The notes beneath the pieces were generated by a model. It was given only the letters and a program-made list of their open reading frames with translations. It did not search any database and was not told the DNA's origin. Below, piece by piece: positions 43,156 to 50,634 of a stretch of 64,000 bases of DNA. A program made the position numbers and the translations under genes. This DNA comes from Streptomyces omiyaensis (GTDB lineage: Bacteria; Actinomycetota; Actinomycetes; Streptomycetales; Streptomycetaceae): NCBI RefSeq assembly GCF_014650895.1, contig NZ_BMVV01000007.1, positions 301,983-365,982 on the forward strand. Reading direction: 5' to 3'. How positions within the stretch are numbered: position 1 is the stretch's first letter; every line of letters begins with the position of its first letter.

Positions 43156-43764
43156 TCAGCTCCCGGTGCCGGTGCGCCCCCAGTCGGGGCCGACCGACGC
43201 CCACGCGCGGTCGAGGCGCGCGTACCGGCGCAGCCGCAGCCGCCGCATCACCAGCCGCCGGACGGTCTCCACGCCGAGCCCGGCGAGGAGGGCCGCGGTC
43301 AGTCCGACGACGAAGGAGTGGGCCCGGGCGGTGCCGGGGGCCGGCGGGGCGGCGACCGGCCGGCCGTCCCGGTCGGTCCACAGGGCGAAGGCGTCGCCGG
43401 GGGAGGAACTGCCCCGCGCGGTGGTGACGGTGCCGGTCCGGGAGGTGCCGTCGGGGGCGGTCCAGCGGGCGACGACGGCCCGCCGGAAGCGCCGCTCGGC
43501 CGCCCGCTCGCCCGCCACGGCGGCGCTCGGCGGGGTGCCGGCGGCCCGGAGCACGTGGGCCGTGGTCGCCACGCGCCCCTGCTGCTGGGCGCGGACCGCG
43601 CGGTGGAGCGACTGCTGCGCGGCGGAGCCGGCCGTCCAGCCGGCCAGGGGTGCCGCCACGCACAGCAGGACGGCGGCCACGAGCGCCACCCACGCCTCGA
43701 CCAGGTCCGTCGGCCGGCGCAGGGGGTTGTGCCGCCAGCGCCAGAGTCCGGTGACTGCGCGCAT
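43156..43764 (-). CDS. Rv1733c-like membrane protein
   Basis: A 202-residue protein with two transmembrane segments (VALVAAVLLCVAAPLAGW near 26-43 and FVVGLTAALLAGLGVETV near 150-167) flanking an external domain with QQQGRVATTAHVL and a W-T-x-x-D-G strand. The start LWRWRHNPLRRPTDLVEAW is the hallmark of the Rv1733c family, a large actinobacterial set whose namesake belongs to the mycobacterial dormancy regulon. The biochemical role is unknown. It lies on the same strand as the MOSC gene, 84 bp downstream of it. Confidence 0.88.
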   Translation of the reverse strand: MRAVTGLWRWRHNPLRRPTDLVEAWVALVAAVLLCVAAPLAGWTAGSAAQQSLHRAVRAQQQGRVATTAHVLRAAGTPPSAAVAGERAAERRFRRAVVARWTAPDGTSRTGTVTTARGSSSPGDAFALWTDRDGRPVAAPPAPGTARAHSFVVGLTAALLAGLGVETVRRLVMRRLRLRRYARLDRAWASVGPDWGRTGTGS

Positions 43765-43848
43765 GCCGGATCCCCTCGTTCGTCGCTCCTTGGACGAGTG
43801 TGCCCGCGGGGCGCCGGGTCCGCCCGTCGAGCGCGGGGCGGCCGGGGG

Positions 43849-44673
43849 TCAGTCGAGGATCTTCACCGGGTCGCCGACCCGGACGGTGCCGGTGTGCTCG
43901 GGGACGAGGTTCTGGCCGAAGACCAGCTTGCCGTCCAGCCTGCGGTGCCGGCCGAGGGCGCGCAGGGGCTCCTTGCCGCGCACGGCGGTCGTCTGGTCGG
44001 TGGTGGTCACCACGCACCGCCCGCACGGCTTGGCCACCCGGAAGGTCACCTTGCCGACGGCGAGCCGGGTCCAGTCGTCCTCCGCCCACGGCCCGGTGCC
44101 GTCGACGACCAGGTTGGGCCGGAAGCGGTTCATGGGCAGCGGGCCCTCGTGGGCGTGGTCGCCCTGCTCGATCAGGGCGTTGAGGGCGTCGAGGGAGGTG
44201 GTGGAGGTCACCAGCAGCGGGTAGCCGTCGGCGAGGCTGACGGTCTCGCCGGGCAGGGCGTACGCGGGGTCGACGGGGCGCCGGTGCTCGGGCGCGTCCA
44301 GGTGGACGAGGCGCGCGTCGGTCTCCAGGAAGGCGGAGAACCAGGCGGCCGCCGCCCCGCCGGCGGGCACGGTCTCCACGGGCTTGTCGAAGAGGTCCGC
44401 GGTCAGGGTGGCGGAGGGCTCCGGCACGCCGACCGCGAGCGGCTCCAGGCCGGGCGCGGTCAGCCGCAGGCCGCCGTCCGGGAGGGGTTCGGCGGCGGCG
44501 AGGGCGAGGCGGGGGTGGCGACGCTGGGTCATGACCGTTCCGCGCGCGTCCACGACCGCCCAGCGGCGGTCGTGGGCGAGGCCCCAGGGTTCTACCTCGG
44601 CCTCCGCGCGGTCGAGCGCGCGGAGGGCCTTCACCGGGTGGACGTGGACGGAGCGGAGGACGGGATCAGCCAT
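43849..44673 (-). CDS. MOSC-domain molybdenum-sulfurtransferase-like protein
   Basis: A 274-residue protein with an N-terminal MOSC beta-barrel (VHVHPVKALRALDRAEAEVE) and a MOSC domain. The MOSC domain carries NRFRPNLVVDG near 180-190, the conserved cysteine in KPCGRCVVTTTDQ near 212-224, and a terminal FGQNLVPEHTGTVRVGDPV. Members (MOCOS C-terminus, mARC, YcbX) bind the molybdenum cofactor and transfer sulfur or reduce N-hydroxylated compounds. A CAGGAT box 6 nt before the ATG suggests a leaderless mRNA. Confidence 0.92.
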   Translation of the reverse strand: MADPVLRSVHVHPVKALRALDRAEAEVEPWGLAHDRRWAVVDARGTVMTQRRHPRLALAAAEPLPDGGLRLTAPGLEPLAVGVPEPSATLTADLFDKPVETVPAGGAAAAWFSAFLETDARLVHLDAPEHRRPVDPAYALPGETVSLADGYPLLVTSTTSLDALNALIEQGDHAHEGPLPMNRFRPNLVVDGTGPWAEDDWTRLAVGKVTFRVAKPCGRCVVTTTDQTTAVRGKEPLRALGRHRRLDGKLVFGQNLVPEHTGTVRVGDPVKILD

Positions 44674-44727
44674 GGGCTCATCCTGCCAGCCGCTCCGCTC
44701 CGCCTCCGCCGGAGCCGTGCGGGCCCG

Positions 44728-45273
44728 TCAGTAACCGCCGCCCTGGTAGGGACGGTTGTACGGGTCCTGGTAGTGCGCGGGGGCCGGGACCGGCGCCGGT
44801 GCGGGGCGCGGGGCGGCCGGGCGCATCGCCTCGTAGCCGGAGGCCATCGGGCGGACCGGCTGCGGGACCGGCCCTCCCGGGTAGCCGCGCGGCGCGGGCT
44901 GCTGCGGGATGTAGGGGGTGGGGGCGGGCTGCAGCGGCGCGGGCGCCATCTGCGGGGCCGGCTGCGGGTATCCGTAGCCGCCGCCCTGGTAGGACGGCGC
45001 CGGCTGGGGGGACGGCGCCGACGGGAGGGCGGGCAGCGCCGCGGGCAGCGCCGGCAGGTAGGAGCCGGTCGGCGCGGGCGACGGGTAGCCGGTGGGTGCG
45101 GGGTAACCGGCGGGTGCCGGGTAGCCGGCGGGGGCCTCGTACGCGGCGGGCACTCGGATCGGGGCGATCTGAGGCGTGCCCCGCTCCGCGACCAGGGAGT
45201 CGTAGATAGGGGTGTCCGGGAAGGACGGCGCGGTGTGGTAACCGCCTCCATAGCTGGAGCGGGGGGAGGTCAT
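44728..45273 (-). CDS. Proline-rich DUF6643-like protein
   Basis: A 181-residue low-complexity protein. The start MTSPRSSYGGGYHTAPSFPD then TPIYDSLVAERGTPQIAPIR looks conserved, and I recall it as the DUF6643 signature of Streptomyces. The remainder is Pro/Ala/Tyr/Gly-rich with short repeats (PAGYPAPAGYPAPTGYP, YQGGGY twice). The ATG at 45273 follows GGGGGGAGG at a close 1 nt after the T, so the true ribosome site may be slightly further upstream. No domain or catalytic residues are visible. The function is unknown. Confidence 0.8.
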   Translation of the reverse strand: MTSPRSSYGGGYHTAPSFPDTPIYDSLVAERGTPQIAPIRVPAAYEAPAGYPAPAGYPAPTGYPSPAPTGSYLPALPAALPALPSAPSPQPAPSYQGGGYGYPQPAPQMAPAPLQPAPTPYIPQQPAPRGYPGGPVPQPVRPMASGYEAMRPAAPRPAPAPVPAPAHYQDPYNRPYQGGGY

Positions 45274-45588
45274 GGCACATAAGTTAAGCCCACGATCTGC
45301 CGATTGGGGAGCCCGCTCAACACCTTCTTTGACAGGGTTCTGACGGTCATGGATCCCCAACCAGAGCGAACATGTCAAAAACGGGCACGCCCTTGTCCCA
45401 TGATCGCGTAAAACCCGAGCTGGGAGGGGGTTACCGGTGGGTCGGCCCCGACCGCGCCGCGTGAAACCTCCGGTATGAAGAACGGATAAAGAAAAAGGGG
45501 CCGGAAGGGGGGAGAGAAGTGATCTTGGGTATACGGAATCGGCAATCGGCGTCCGCAGCCGCCCCGCGCACGCGCCGAATTCGCCGTG
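45274..45588. other. 315-bp gap, relatively A/T-rich, no confident gene
   Basis: This is one of the least G/C-rich stretches of the window. TTTGACA (45328-45334) and its complement TGTCAAA (45373-45379) face each other, resembling two converging -35 boxes or a wide operator. Near the right end a purine run, AAAGAAAAAGG...GGGGGGAGAGAA, precedes a GTG at 45519 opening a 65-codon Arg-rich frame that runs antisense into the glycosyltransferase gene. I judge that frame unlikely to be a gene; a regulatory or small-RNA region is possible. Confidence 0.45.
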
Positions 45589-46821
45589 TTACTCCCCGTG
45601 TCGGGAGGCGAATTCCCCGCCGCCCGGCGCACCGCTTCCGCCCCCGGCGTGGAGCCGCCCCTTCCACGCCCCGCCCCGCCCCCGGTGGTGCCGCACCGCC
45701 GAATCCACCGTCATGAGCAGGTAGAGGAAGGCGGTGAACGGCAGCAGCGGCGCCCGCCACGGCGACAGCCGGTAGTAGCGGAGCATCGGCACGTACGTCC
45801 CCGCCATCACCGCCCACGCGGCGCCCCCCGCCCACGCCGCCGCCGCGTCCCCGGAGGCGAGCCCCGCCCCGCACGCGACCGGCGGCACCAGATAGACCAG
45901 CACGAGGCCGGCGACCGTCCCGAGGAGCAGCGCCGGGCTGTACCGCAGCTGCGCGTACGCGCTCCGCGCCACCATCCCCCACAGCTCCCCGAGCCCCGGA
46001 TAGGGACGCACCGAGTCGACCCGGTCGGCCAGGCCCAGCCAGATCCGGCCCCCGGCCGCCCGTACCGCGCGCGCCAGCGACACGTCGTCGATCAGCGCGC
46101 CGCGGATCGCCTCCGGCACCCCGGCCGCCACGGCCGTCTCCGTCCGCAGCAGCACGCAGCCCCCGGCCGCCGCCGTCGCCCGGGGCCGGGCGGCGTTGAT
46201 CCGGCGGAAGGGGTAGAGCTGGGCGAAGAAGTAGACGAAGGCCGGCACCACCAGCCGCTCCCAGGCGCCGGCCACCCGCAGCCGTGCCATCTGGGAGACG
46301 AGGTCCCGCCCGTCGTCCCGCGCGGCGGCCACGAGCCGCCGCAGGCTGTCCGGCTCGTGGGCGATGTCCGCGTCCGTCAGCAGCAGGAACTCCGGTCCCC
46401 GCGCGCGTGCCAGCGCCATTCCGTGCCGCAGCGCCCACAGCTTCCCCGTCCACCCCGGGGCCGGATCGCCCGGCGACGCCACCGTCAGCGGCAGCCCGCC
46501 GTGGCGCGCGGCGAGCCCGACGGCGAGGTGCCCGGTCCCGTCCGTGCTCCCGTCGTCCACCAGGACCACCTCCGCCCGCCCCGGATAGTCCTGGGACAGC
46601 AGCGACGGCAGGCTCAGCGGGAGCACCCCGGCCTCGTCCCGCGCGGGCACCACGACCACCACGGCGGGCCACTCCTCCGGCACCCCCGGCGCGCGGCCCC
46701 CGTCCGCGCCCCGGCGGACCGCCGGGAGGCGCTGGTCCGTCCGCCAGAAGAAGCCCTGGCCGAGCAGGAGCCAGACCCAGACGGCCAGGGAGGCGGAGGC
46801 GAACCAGGCAAGGGTGCTCAT
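45589..46821 (-). CDS. HpnB-like family 2 glycosyltransferase
   Basis: A 410-residue membrane glycosyltransferase. A short N-terminal anchor is followed by a GT2 domain: VVVVVPARDEAGVLP near 53-67, VVLVDDGSTDGT near 84-95, and the metal-binding LLLTDADIAHEPD near 145-157. The acceptor-base region is ALIDDVSLARAVR, and three or four C-terminal membrane helices follow. The arrangement matches hopene-associated HpnB and related enzymes that glycosylate lipids. No hopanoid genes are adjacent, so the acceptor is uncertain. A CAGACT box 7 nt before the ATG suggests a leaderless transcript. Confidence 0.9.
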   Translation of the reverse strand: MSTLAWFASASLAVWVWLLLGQGFFWRTDQRLPAVRRGADGGRAPGVPEEWPAVVVVVPARDEAGVLPLSLPSLLSQDYPGRAEVVLVDDGSTDGTGHLAVGLAARHGGLPLTVASPGDPAPGWTGKLWALRHGMALARARGPEFLLLTDADIAHEPDSLRRLVAAARDDGRDLVSQMARLRVAGAWERLVVPAFVYFFAQLYPFRRINAARPRATAAAGGCVLLRTETAVAAGVPEAIRGALIDDVSLARAVRAAGGRIWLGLADRVDSVRPYPGLGELWGMVARSAYAQLRYSPALLLGTVAGLVLVYLVPPVACGAGLASGDAAAAWAGGAAWAVMAGTYVPMLRYYRLSPWRAPLLPFTAFLYLLMTVDSAVRHHRGRGGAWKGRLHAGGGSGAPGGGEFASRHGE

Positions 46822-46879
46822 TTGCCGCAGTCTGCCCCAGAACGCAAGGGATCAGGGGCCCATCGGCTAGGGTGACCGG

Positions 46880-47677
46880 GTGAAGATCGCGCTCATGGAC
46901 TCCGGCATCGGCCTCCTCCCGGCAGCCGCCGCGGTGCGCCGGCTGCGCCCGGACGCCGAGCTGCTGCTCTCCAACGACCCCGACGGCATGCCGTGGGGAC
47001 CGCGTACCGTCGAGGACCTCACCGGACGCGCCCTGGCCGTCGCCCGCGCCGCCGCGGCCCACCGGCCGGACGCGTTGATCGTGGCCTGCAACACCGCCAC
47101 CGTCCACGCCCTCCCCGCCCTGCGCGCGGCCCTCGAACCGGGGATCCCGGTCATCGGCACCGTCCCCGCGATCAAGCCGGCCGCCGCGGCCGGCGGCAAG
47201 GTCGCCATCTGGGCGACCCCCGCCACCACCGGCAGCCCCTACCAGCGCGGACTCATCCACGAGTTCGCCGCGGGCGCCGAGGTCACCGAGGTGCCCTGCC
47301 CCGGCCTCGCCGACGCCGTCGAGCACGCCGACCCCGACGCCGTCGACCGGGCCGTCGCCGCCGCCGCCGCGCTCACCCCGCCGGACGTCCGCGCCCTCGT
47401 CCTCGGCTGCACCCACTACGAACTCGTCGGGGACCGCATCCTCGCGGCCCTGGCCCCCCGGCGCGCCCCCGGCCTGCCGCCGGTCGTCTTCCACGGCTCC
47501 GCCGACGCCGTCGTCGCCCAGGCGCTGCGCCGGCTCGGCGCCGCCCCCGCCCCCGCCGCCGCCCCGGTCGGCACCCTCTCCGTGCTGCTCAGCGGCCGCC
47601 CCGGCGCCCTCCCCGCGGCCGCGCTCGCGTACGCCGAGGGGCGGACCCTGGCCGGGGCCCCCGCCGCCTCCCGCTGA
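46880..47677 (+). CDS. Aspartate/glutamate racemase-family protein (MurI-like)
   Basis: A 265-residue cofactor-independent racemase. DSGIG at residues 7-11 is the first motif. The two catalytic cysteines are Cys70 in VACNTATV and Cys177 in LGCTHYEL, as in glutamate racemase. The family usually makes D-glutamate for peptidoglycan. The DSGIGLLP start and the short C-terminus differ from standard MurI, so it may be a second, specialised copy. The GTG lies 6 nt after a TAGGGT box (46868-46873), a leaderless promoter. It is divergent from the glycosyltransferase. Confidence 0.88.
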   Translation: MKIALMDSGIGLLPAAAAVRRLRPDAELLLSNDPDGMPWGPRTVEDLTGRALAVARAAAAHRPDALIVACNTATVHALPALRAALEPGIPVIGTVPAIKPAAAAGGKVAIWATPATTGSPYQRGLIHEFAAGAEVTEVPCPGLADAVEHADPDAVDRAVAAAAALTPPDVRALVLGCTHYELVGDRILAALAPRRAPGLPPVVFHGSADAVVAQALRRLGAAPAPAAAPVGTLSVLLSGRPGALPAAALAYAEGRTLAGAPAASR

Positions 47678-47750
47678 ATCGTCACTCCTGGTCACCGGAC
47701 GGCTGCGCTCCGCCGCGCTGAACCGGACATCCCTGGGTAATCTTCCCCGT

Positions 47751-48311
47751 ATGAGGAAGGAATCCGGCCGATCGCGCCATGACGGGCGCCCGCCCGCCCT
47801 GTGGACCGGCCGCGCCACCAACCGCTTCCAGTGGGTCGCCGCCGCCGCGGGCGCCGCCTGCATGGCGCTCGGGATCACCCTCGCCGTCGCGTCCCCCTGG
47901 CCCTCCGGCACCGCCGCCCTCGTCATGGCCGTCGTCGGCTGCGTCGCGGCCGGCCTCCTCGTCCTCCTCGGCACCCTCGCCTTCGTCCACGTCGAGGTCC
48001 GGGTCGACGACCGCGCCATGGAGGTCCGCTGCGGCCACATCGGCGTCCCGCGCCGGACCATCCCGTTCACCGAGGTCCTCGACGCCGACTACGCCCCCCG
48101 CGTCACCCCCCGCCACTGGGGCGGCTGGGGCTACCGCTGGCACCCCGACCTGGGCACCGCCGTCGTCGTCCGCCGCGGCGAGGGCCTGGTGCTGCGCCTC
48201 GCCGACGGGCGGACCTTCACCGTCACCGTCGACGGCGCCGCCGGGGCGGTCGACTCCATCCGCGGTCGGCTCCGCCACCCGTCCCCGCCGCAGACCCCCG
48301 CCGGCGCCTGA
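47751..48311 (+). CDS. Membrane protein with a PH-like C-terminal domain
   Basis: A 186-residue protein with two adjacent membrane helices (about 27-47 and 53-78), then a soluble domain of short strands: VEVRVDDRAMEVRCGHIGVP, TIPFTEVLDADYAPRVTP, WGGWGYRWHPDLGTAVVVRR and GEGLVLRLADGRTFTVTVD. This resembles the bacterial PH/YdbS-like membrane proteins. The ATG follows TAATCT (47738-47743) by 7 nt, a leaderless arrangement. It lies just upstream of lnt on the same strand but with a separate promoter for lnt. Confidence 0.85.
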   Translation: MRKESGRSRHDGRPPALWTGRATNRFQWVAAAAGAACMALGITLAVASPWPSGTAALVMAVVGCVAAGLLVLLGTLAFVHVEVRVDDRAMEVRCGHIGVPRRTIPFTEVLDADYAPRVTPRHWGGWGYRWHPDLGTAVVVRRGEGLVLRLADGRTFTVTVDGAAGAVDSIRGRLRHPSPPQTPAGA

Positions 48312-48420
48312 CCGGCACGCGCGCGTGCGGGCCGGACGCGCCCGGAGGGGCCGCCGCGGGGCCCGGCCCCGCCCCGTGCCGCACCGGGCGTCAACAGGCG
48401 CGCCCCGTACACTCCGCAAG

Positions 48421-50034
48421 GTGAGCACCACCATCACCCCCGAAGCGGCCGGAGCCGCCGACGACGCCTCCGCGACCGAGGCCCGGCCGCGCCGCTTCGG
48501 CCGGGCCGCGCGCTTCGCCCGCCCCGGAGCGGCCCTCCTCTCCGGCGTCCTGCTCTACCTGAGCTTCCCGCCGCGCCCCCTGTGGTGGCTCGCGCTGCCC
48601 GCCTTCGCCCTGCTCGGCTGGACCCTGCACGGGCGCCGCCCGCGCGCGGGCTTCGGCCTCGGATACCTCGCGGGACTCGGCTTCCTCCTGCCGCTCCTCG
48701 TCTGGACCGGCGAGGAGGTCGGCCCGGTGCCGTGGCTCGCCCTCGCCGCGATCGAGGCGCTCTTCGTCGCCGCCGTCGGTCTCGGCGTCGCCGCCGTCTC
48801 CCGGCTGCCGTGGTGGCCCGTCTTCGCCGCGGGCGTGTGGATCCTCGGAGAGGCGGCACGCGCGCGCGTGCCCTTCGGCGGCTTCCCGTGGGGCAAGATC
48901 GCCTTCGGCCAGGCCGACGGGATCTTCCTCCCGCTCGCCGCCGTCGGCGGCACCCCGGTGCTCGGCTTCGCCGTCGCCCTCTGCGGCTTCGGCCTCTGCG
49001 AGGCGGTCCGCCTGGTCCGCCTCCACCGCGCCGGCGGCCCCCTCCCGCGCGGCCCGCTCGCCGCCGCCGCGCTCTCGGTCCTCGTCCCGGTCATCGGCGC
49101 CGTCGCCGCCCTGCCGCTGGTCAGCGACGCCGCCGAGGACGGCACCGCCACCGTCGCCGCCATCCAGGGCAACGTCCCCCGCCTCGGCCTCGACTTCAAC
49201 GCCCAGCGCCGCCAGGTCCTCGACAACCACGCCGCCCGCACCCGCGAGCTCGCCGCGGAGGTGAAGGCCGGCACCCTGCCCCAGCCGGACTTCGTGCTGT
49301 GGCCGGAGAACTCCTCCGACATCGACCCCTACGCCAACCCCGACGCCGCCGCCGTCATCGAGGGCGCCGTCGAGGCCGTCGGGGCCCCCACCGTCGTCGG
49401 CGCCGTGATCGCCCCGCCGACCGGGAAGCTCCGCAACACCCTCATCCAGTGGGAGCCCGGCCGCGGTCCGGTCGCCACCTACGACAAGCGGCACGTGCAG
49501 CCCTTCGGCGAGTACATCCCGATGCGCTCGGTCGTACGCCTCTTCAACAGCAACGTCGACCGCGTGGCCCGCGACTTCGGTCCCGGGACCGAGGTCGGCG
49601 TCTTCGACCTCGCCGGCACCAAGGTGGGCCTCGCCACCTGCTACGAGGCCGCCTTCGACTGGGCCGTCCGCGACACCGTCACCCACGGGGCGCAGCTGAT
49701 CACCGTCCCCAGCAACAACGCCACCTTCGGCCGCAGCGAGATGACCCACCAGCAGCTCGCGATGTCCCGGGTGCGGGCCGTGGAGCACAGCCGGTCCGTG
49801 GTCGTGCCCGTGACCAGCGGCGTCAGCGCGGTCATCCGCCCCGACGGCGAGATCGTCTCGAAGACCGCCATGTTCACCCCCGACTACCTGGTCGAGGAGG
49901 TGCCCCTGCGGTCCTCCGAGACCCCCGCGACCCGCCTGGGCACCCTGCCGGAGGCCCTGCTCGCCGCCGTGGCCGCCGCCGGCCTCGGCTGGGCCGCGGC
50001 CCGTGCCGTGCGCGCCCGGCGCGGGAGGTCCTGA
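48421..50034 (+). CDS. lnt: Apolipoprotein N-acyltransferase
   Basis: A 537-residue membrane enzyme that adds the third acyl chain to lipoproteins. Six or more N-terminal membrane segments (about 35-220) precede a nitrilase-like domain. The catalytic triad is visible: Glu296 in LWPENSSD, Lys356 in TYDKRHVQPFGEY and Cys407 in TCYEAAFD, with the spacing of E. coli Lnt. The GTG at 48421 lies 7 nt after TACACT (48408-48413), so the mRNA is probably leaderless. No polyprenol-mannose synthase gene is adjacent, unlike the lnt-ppm arrangement of mycobacteria. Confidence 0.95.
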   Translation: MSTTITPEAAGAADDASATEARPRRFGRAARFARPGAALLSGVLLYLSFPPRPLWWLALPAFALLGWTLHGRRPRAGFGLGYLAGLGFLLPLLVWTGEEVGPVPWLALAAIEALFVAAVGLGVAAVSRLPWWPVFAAGVWILGEAARARVPFGGFPWGKIAFGQADGIFLPLAAVGGTPVLGFAVALCGFGLCEAVRLVRLHRAGGPLPRGPLAAAALSVLVPVIGAVAALPLVSDAAEDGTATVAAIQGNVPRLGLDFNAQRRQVLDNHAARTRELAAEVKAGTLPQPDFVLWPENSSDIDPYANPDAAAVIEGAVEAVGAPTVVGAVIAPPTGKLRNTLIQWEPGRGPVATYDKRHVQPFGEYIPMRSVVRLFNSNVDRVARDFGPGTEVGVFDLAGTKVGLATCYEAAFDWAVRDTVTHGAQLITVPSNNATFGRSEMTHQQLAMSRVRAVEHSRSVVVPVTSGVSAVIRPDGEIVSKTAMFTPDYLVEEVPLRSSETPATRLGTLPEALLAAVAAAGLGWAAARAVRARRGRS

Positions 50035-50073
50035 GCCGGGGACCCGTACGGAAGATGATCTAGGGTCGACCGC

Positions 50074-50556
50074 ATGGCTACCCCCGACTTCATCCGAGAG
50101 CTCCGCAGGACCGCCGGCCACCAGCTCCTCTTCCTGCCCGGGGCCACCGCCGTCGTCTTCGACGAGCGGGGCCGGGTCCTGCTGGGCCGCCGCAGGGACA
50201 ACGGGACGTGGGCCGTGATCGGGGGCATCGTCGAACCCGGCGAGCAGCCCGCGGACTGCGCGGTCCGCGAGGTGGAGGAGGAGACCGGGGTGGTGTGCGT
50301 GCCGGAGCGGGTCGTCCTGGTCGAGACCCTGCGCAAGCCCGTCGTCTACGCCAACGGCGACGTCTGCCAGTACATGGACGTCACCTTCGCCTGCCGGGCC
50401 GTCGGCGGCGAGGCCCGCGTCAACGACGACGAGTCGACCGACGTCCGCTGGTTCGCGCTCGACGCCCTTCCCGGGATGAAGCGTTTCTCCCACCGGCGGA
50501 TCGAGAAGGCGCTCGCCGGCGGCCCCACCTGGTTCCGCACCGCGCACGGGGACTGA
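50074..50556 (+). CDS. Nudix hydrolase
   Basis: A 160-residue Nudix enzyme. The Nudix box spans residues 51-73 with Gly51, Glu57, Arg65, Glu66, Glu69, Glu70 and Gly72 in place. A start similar to ADP-ribose/nucleoside-diphosphate hydrolases (LRRTAGHQLLFLPGATAVVF) precedes it. The ATG lies 7 nt after TAGGGT (50061-50066), a leaderless promoter. The substrate is probably a nucleoside diphosphate derivative. It is downstream of lnt with a 39 bp gap. Confidence 0.95.
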   Translation: MATPDFIRELRRTAGHQLLFLPGATAVVFDERGRVLLGRRRDNGTWAVIGGIVEPGEQPADCAVREVEEETGVVCVPERVVLVETLRKPVVYANGDVCQYMDVTFACRAVGGEARVNDDESTDVRWFALDALPGMKRFSHRRIEKALAGGPTWFRTAHGD

Positions 50557-50634
50557 GACCCGGGCCCGCGCGGCGGGACCGGGTCCCTCCCCGGGGCTGG
50601 TGCGCACCCGCGTCCGCCGGGTATCCCTGTGTCC

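Noticed and set aside
38104..45282. A continuous plus-strand reading frame of more than 2300 codons, and minus-strand frames of similar size over the same DNA.
   Set aside because: They are shadows produced by high G+C. They are Arg/Pro/Gly-rich, lack domains, and run across genes with clear families in other frames.
45519..45716. A 65-codon rightward ORF with a good purine-rich ribosome site.
   Set aside because: The product is Arg/Pro-rich, mostly antisense to the glycosyltransferase gene, and unlike any family I know. It is mentioned only in the gap description.
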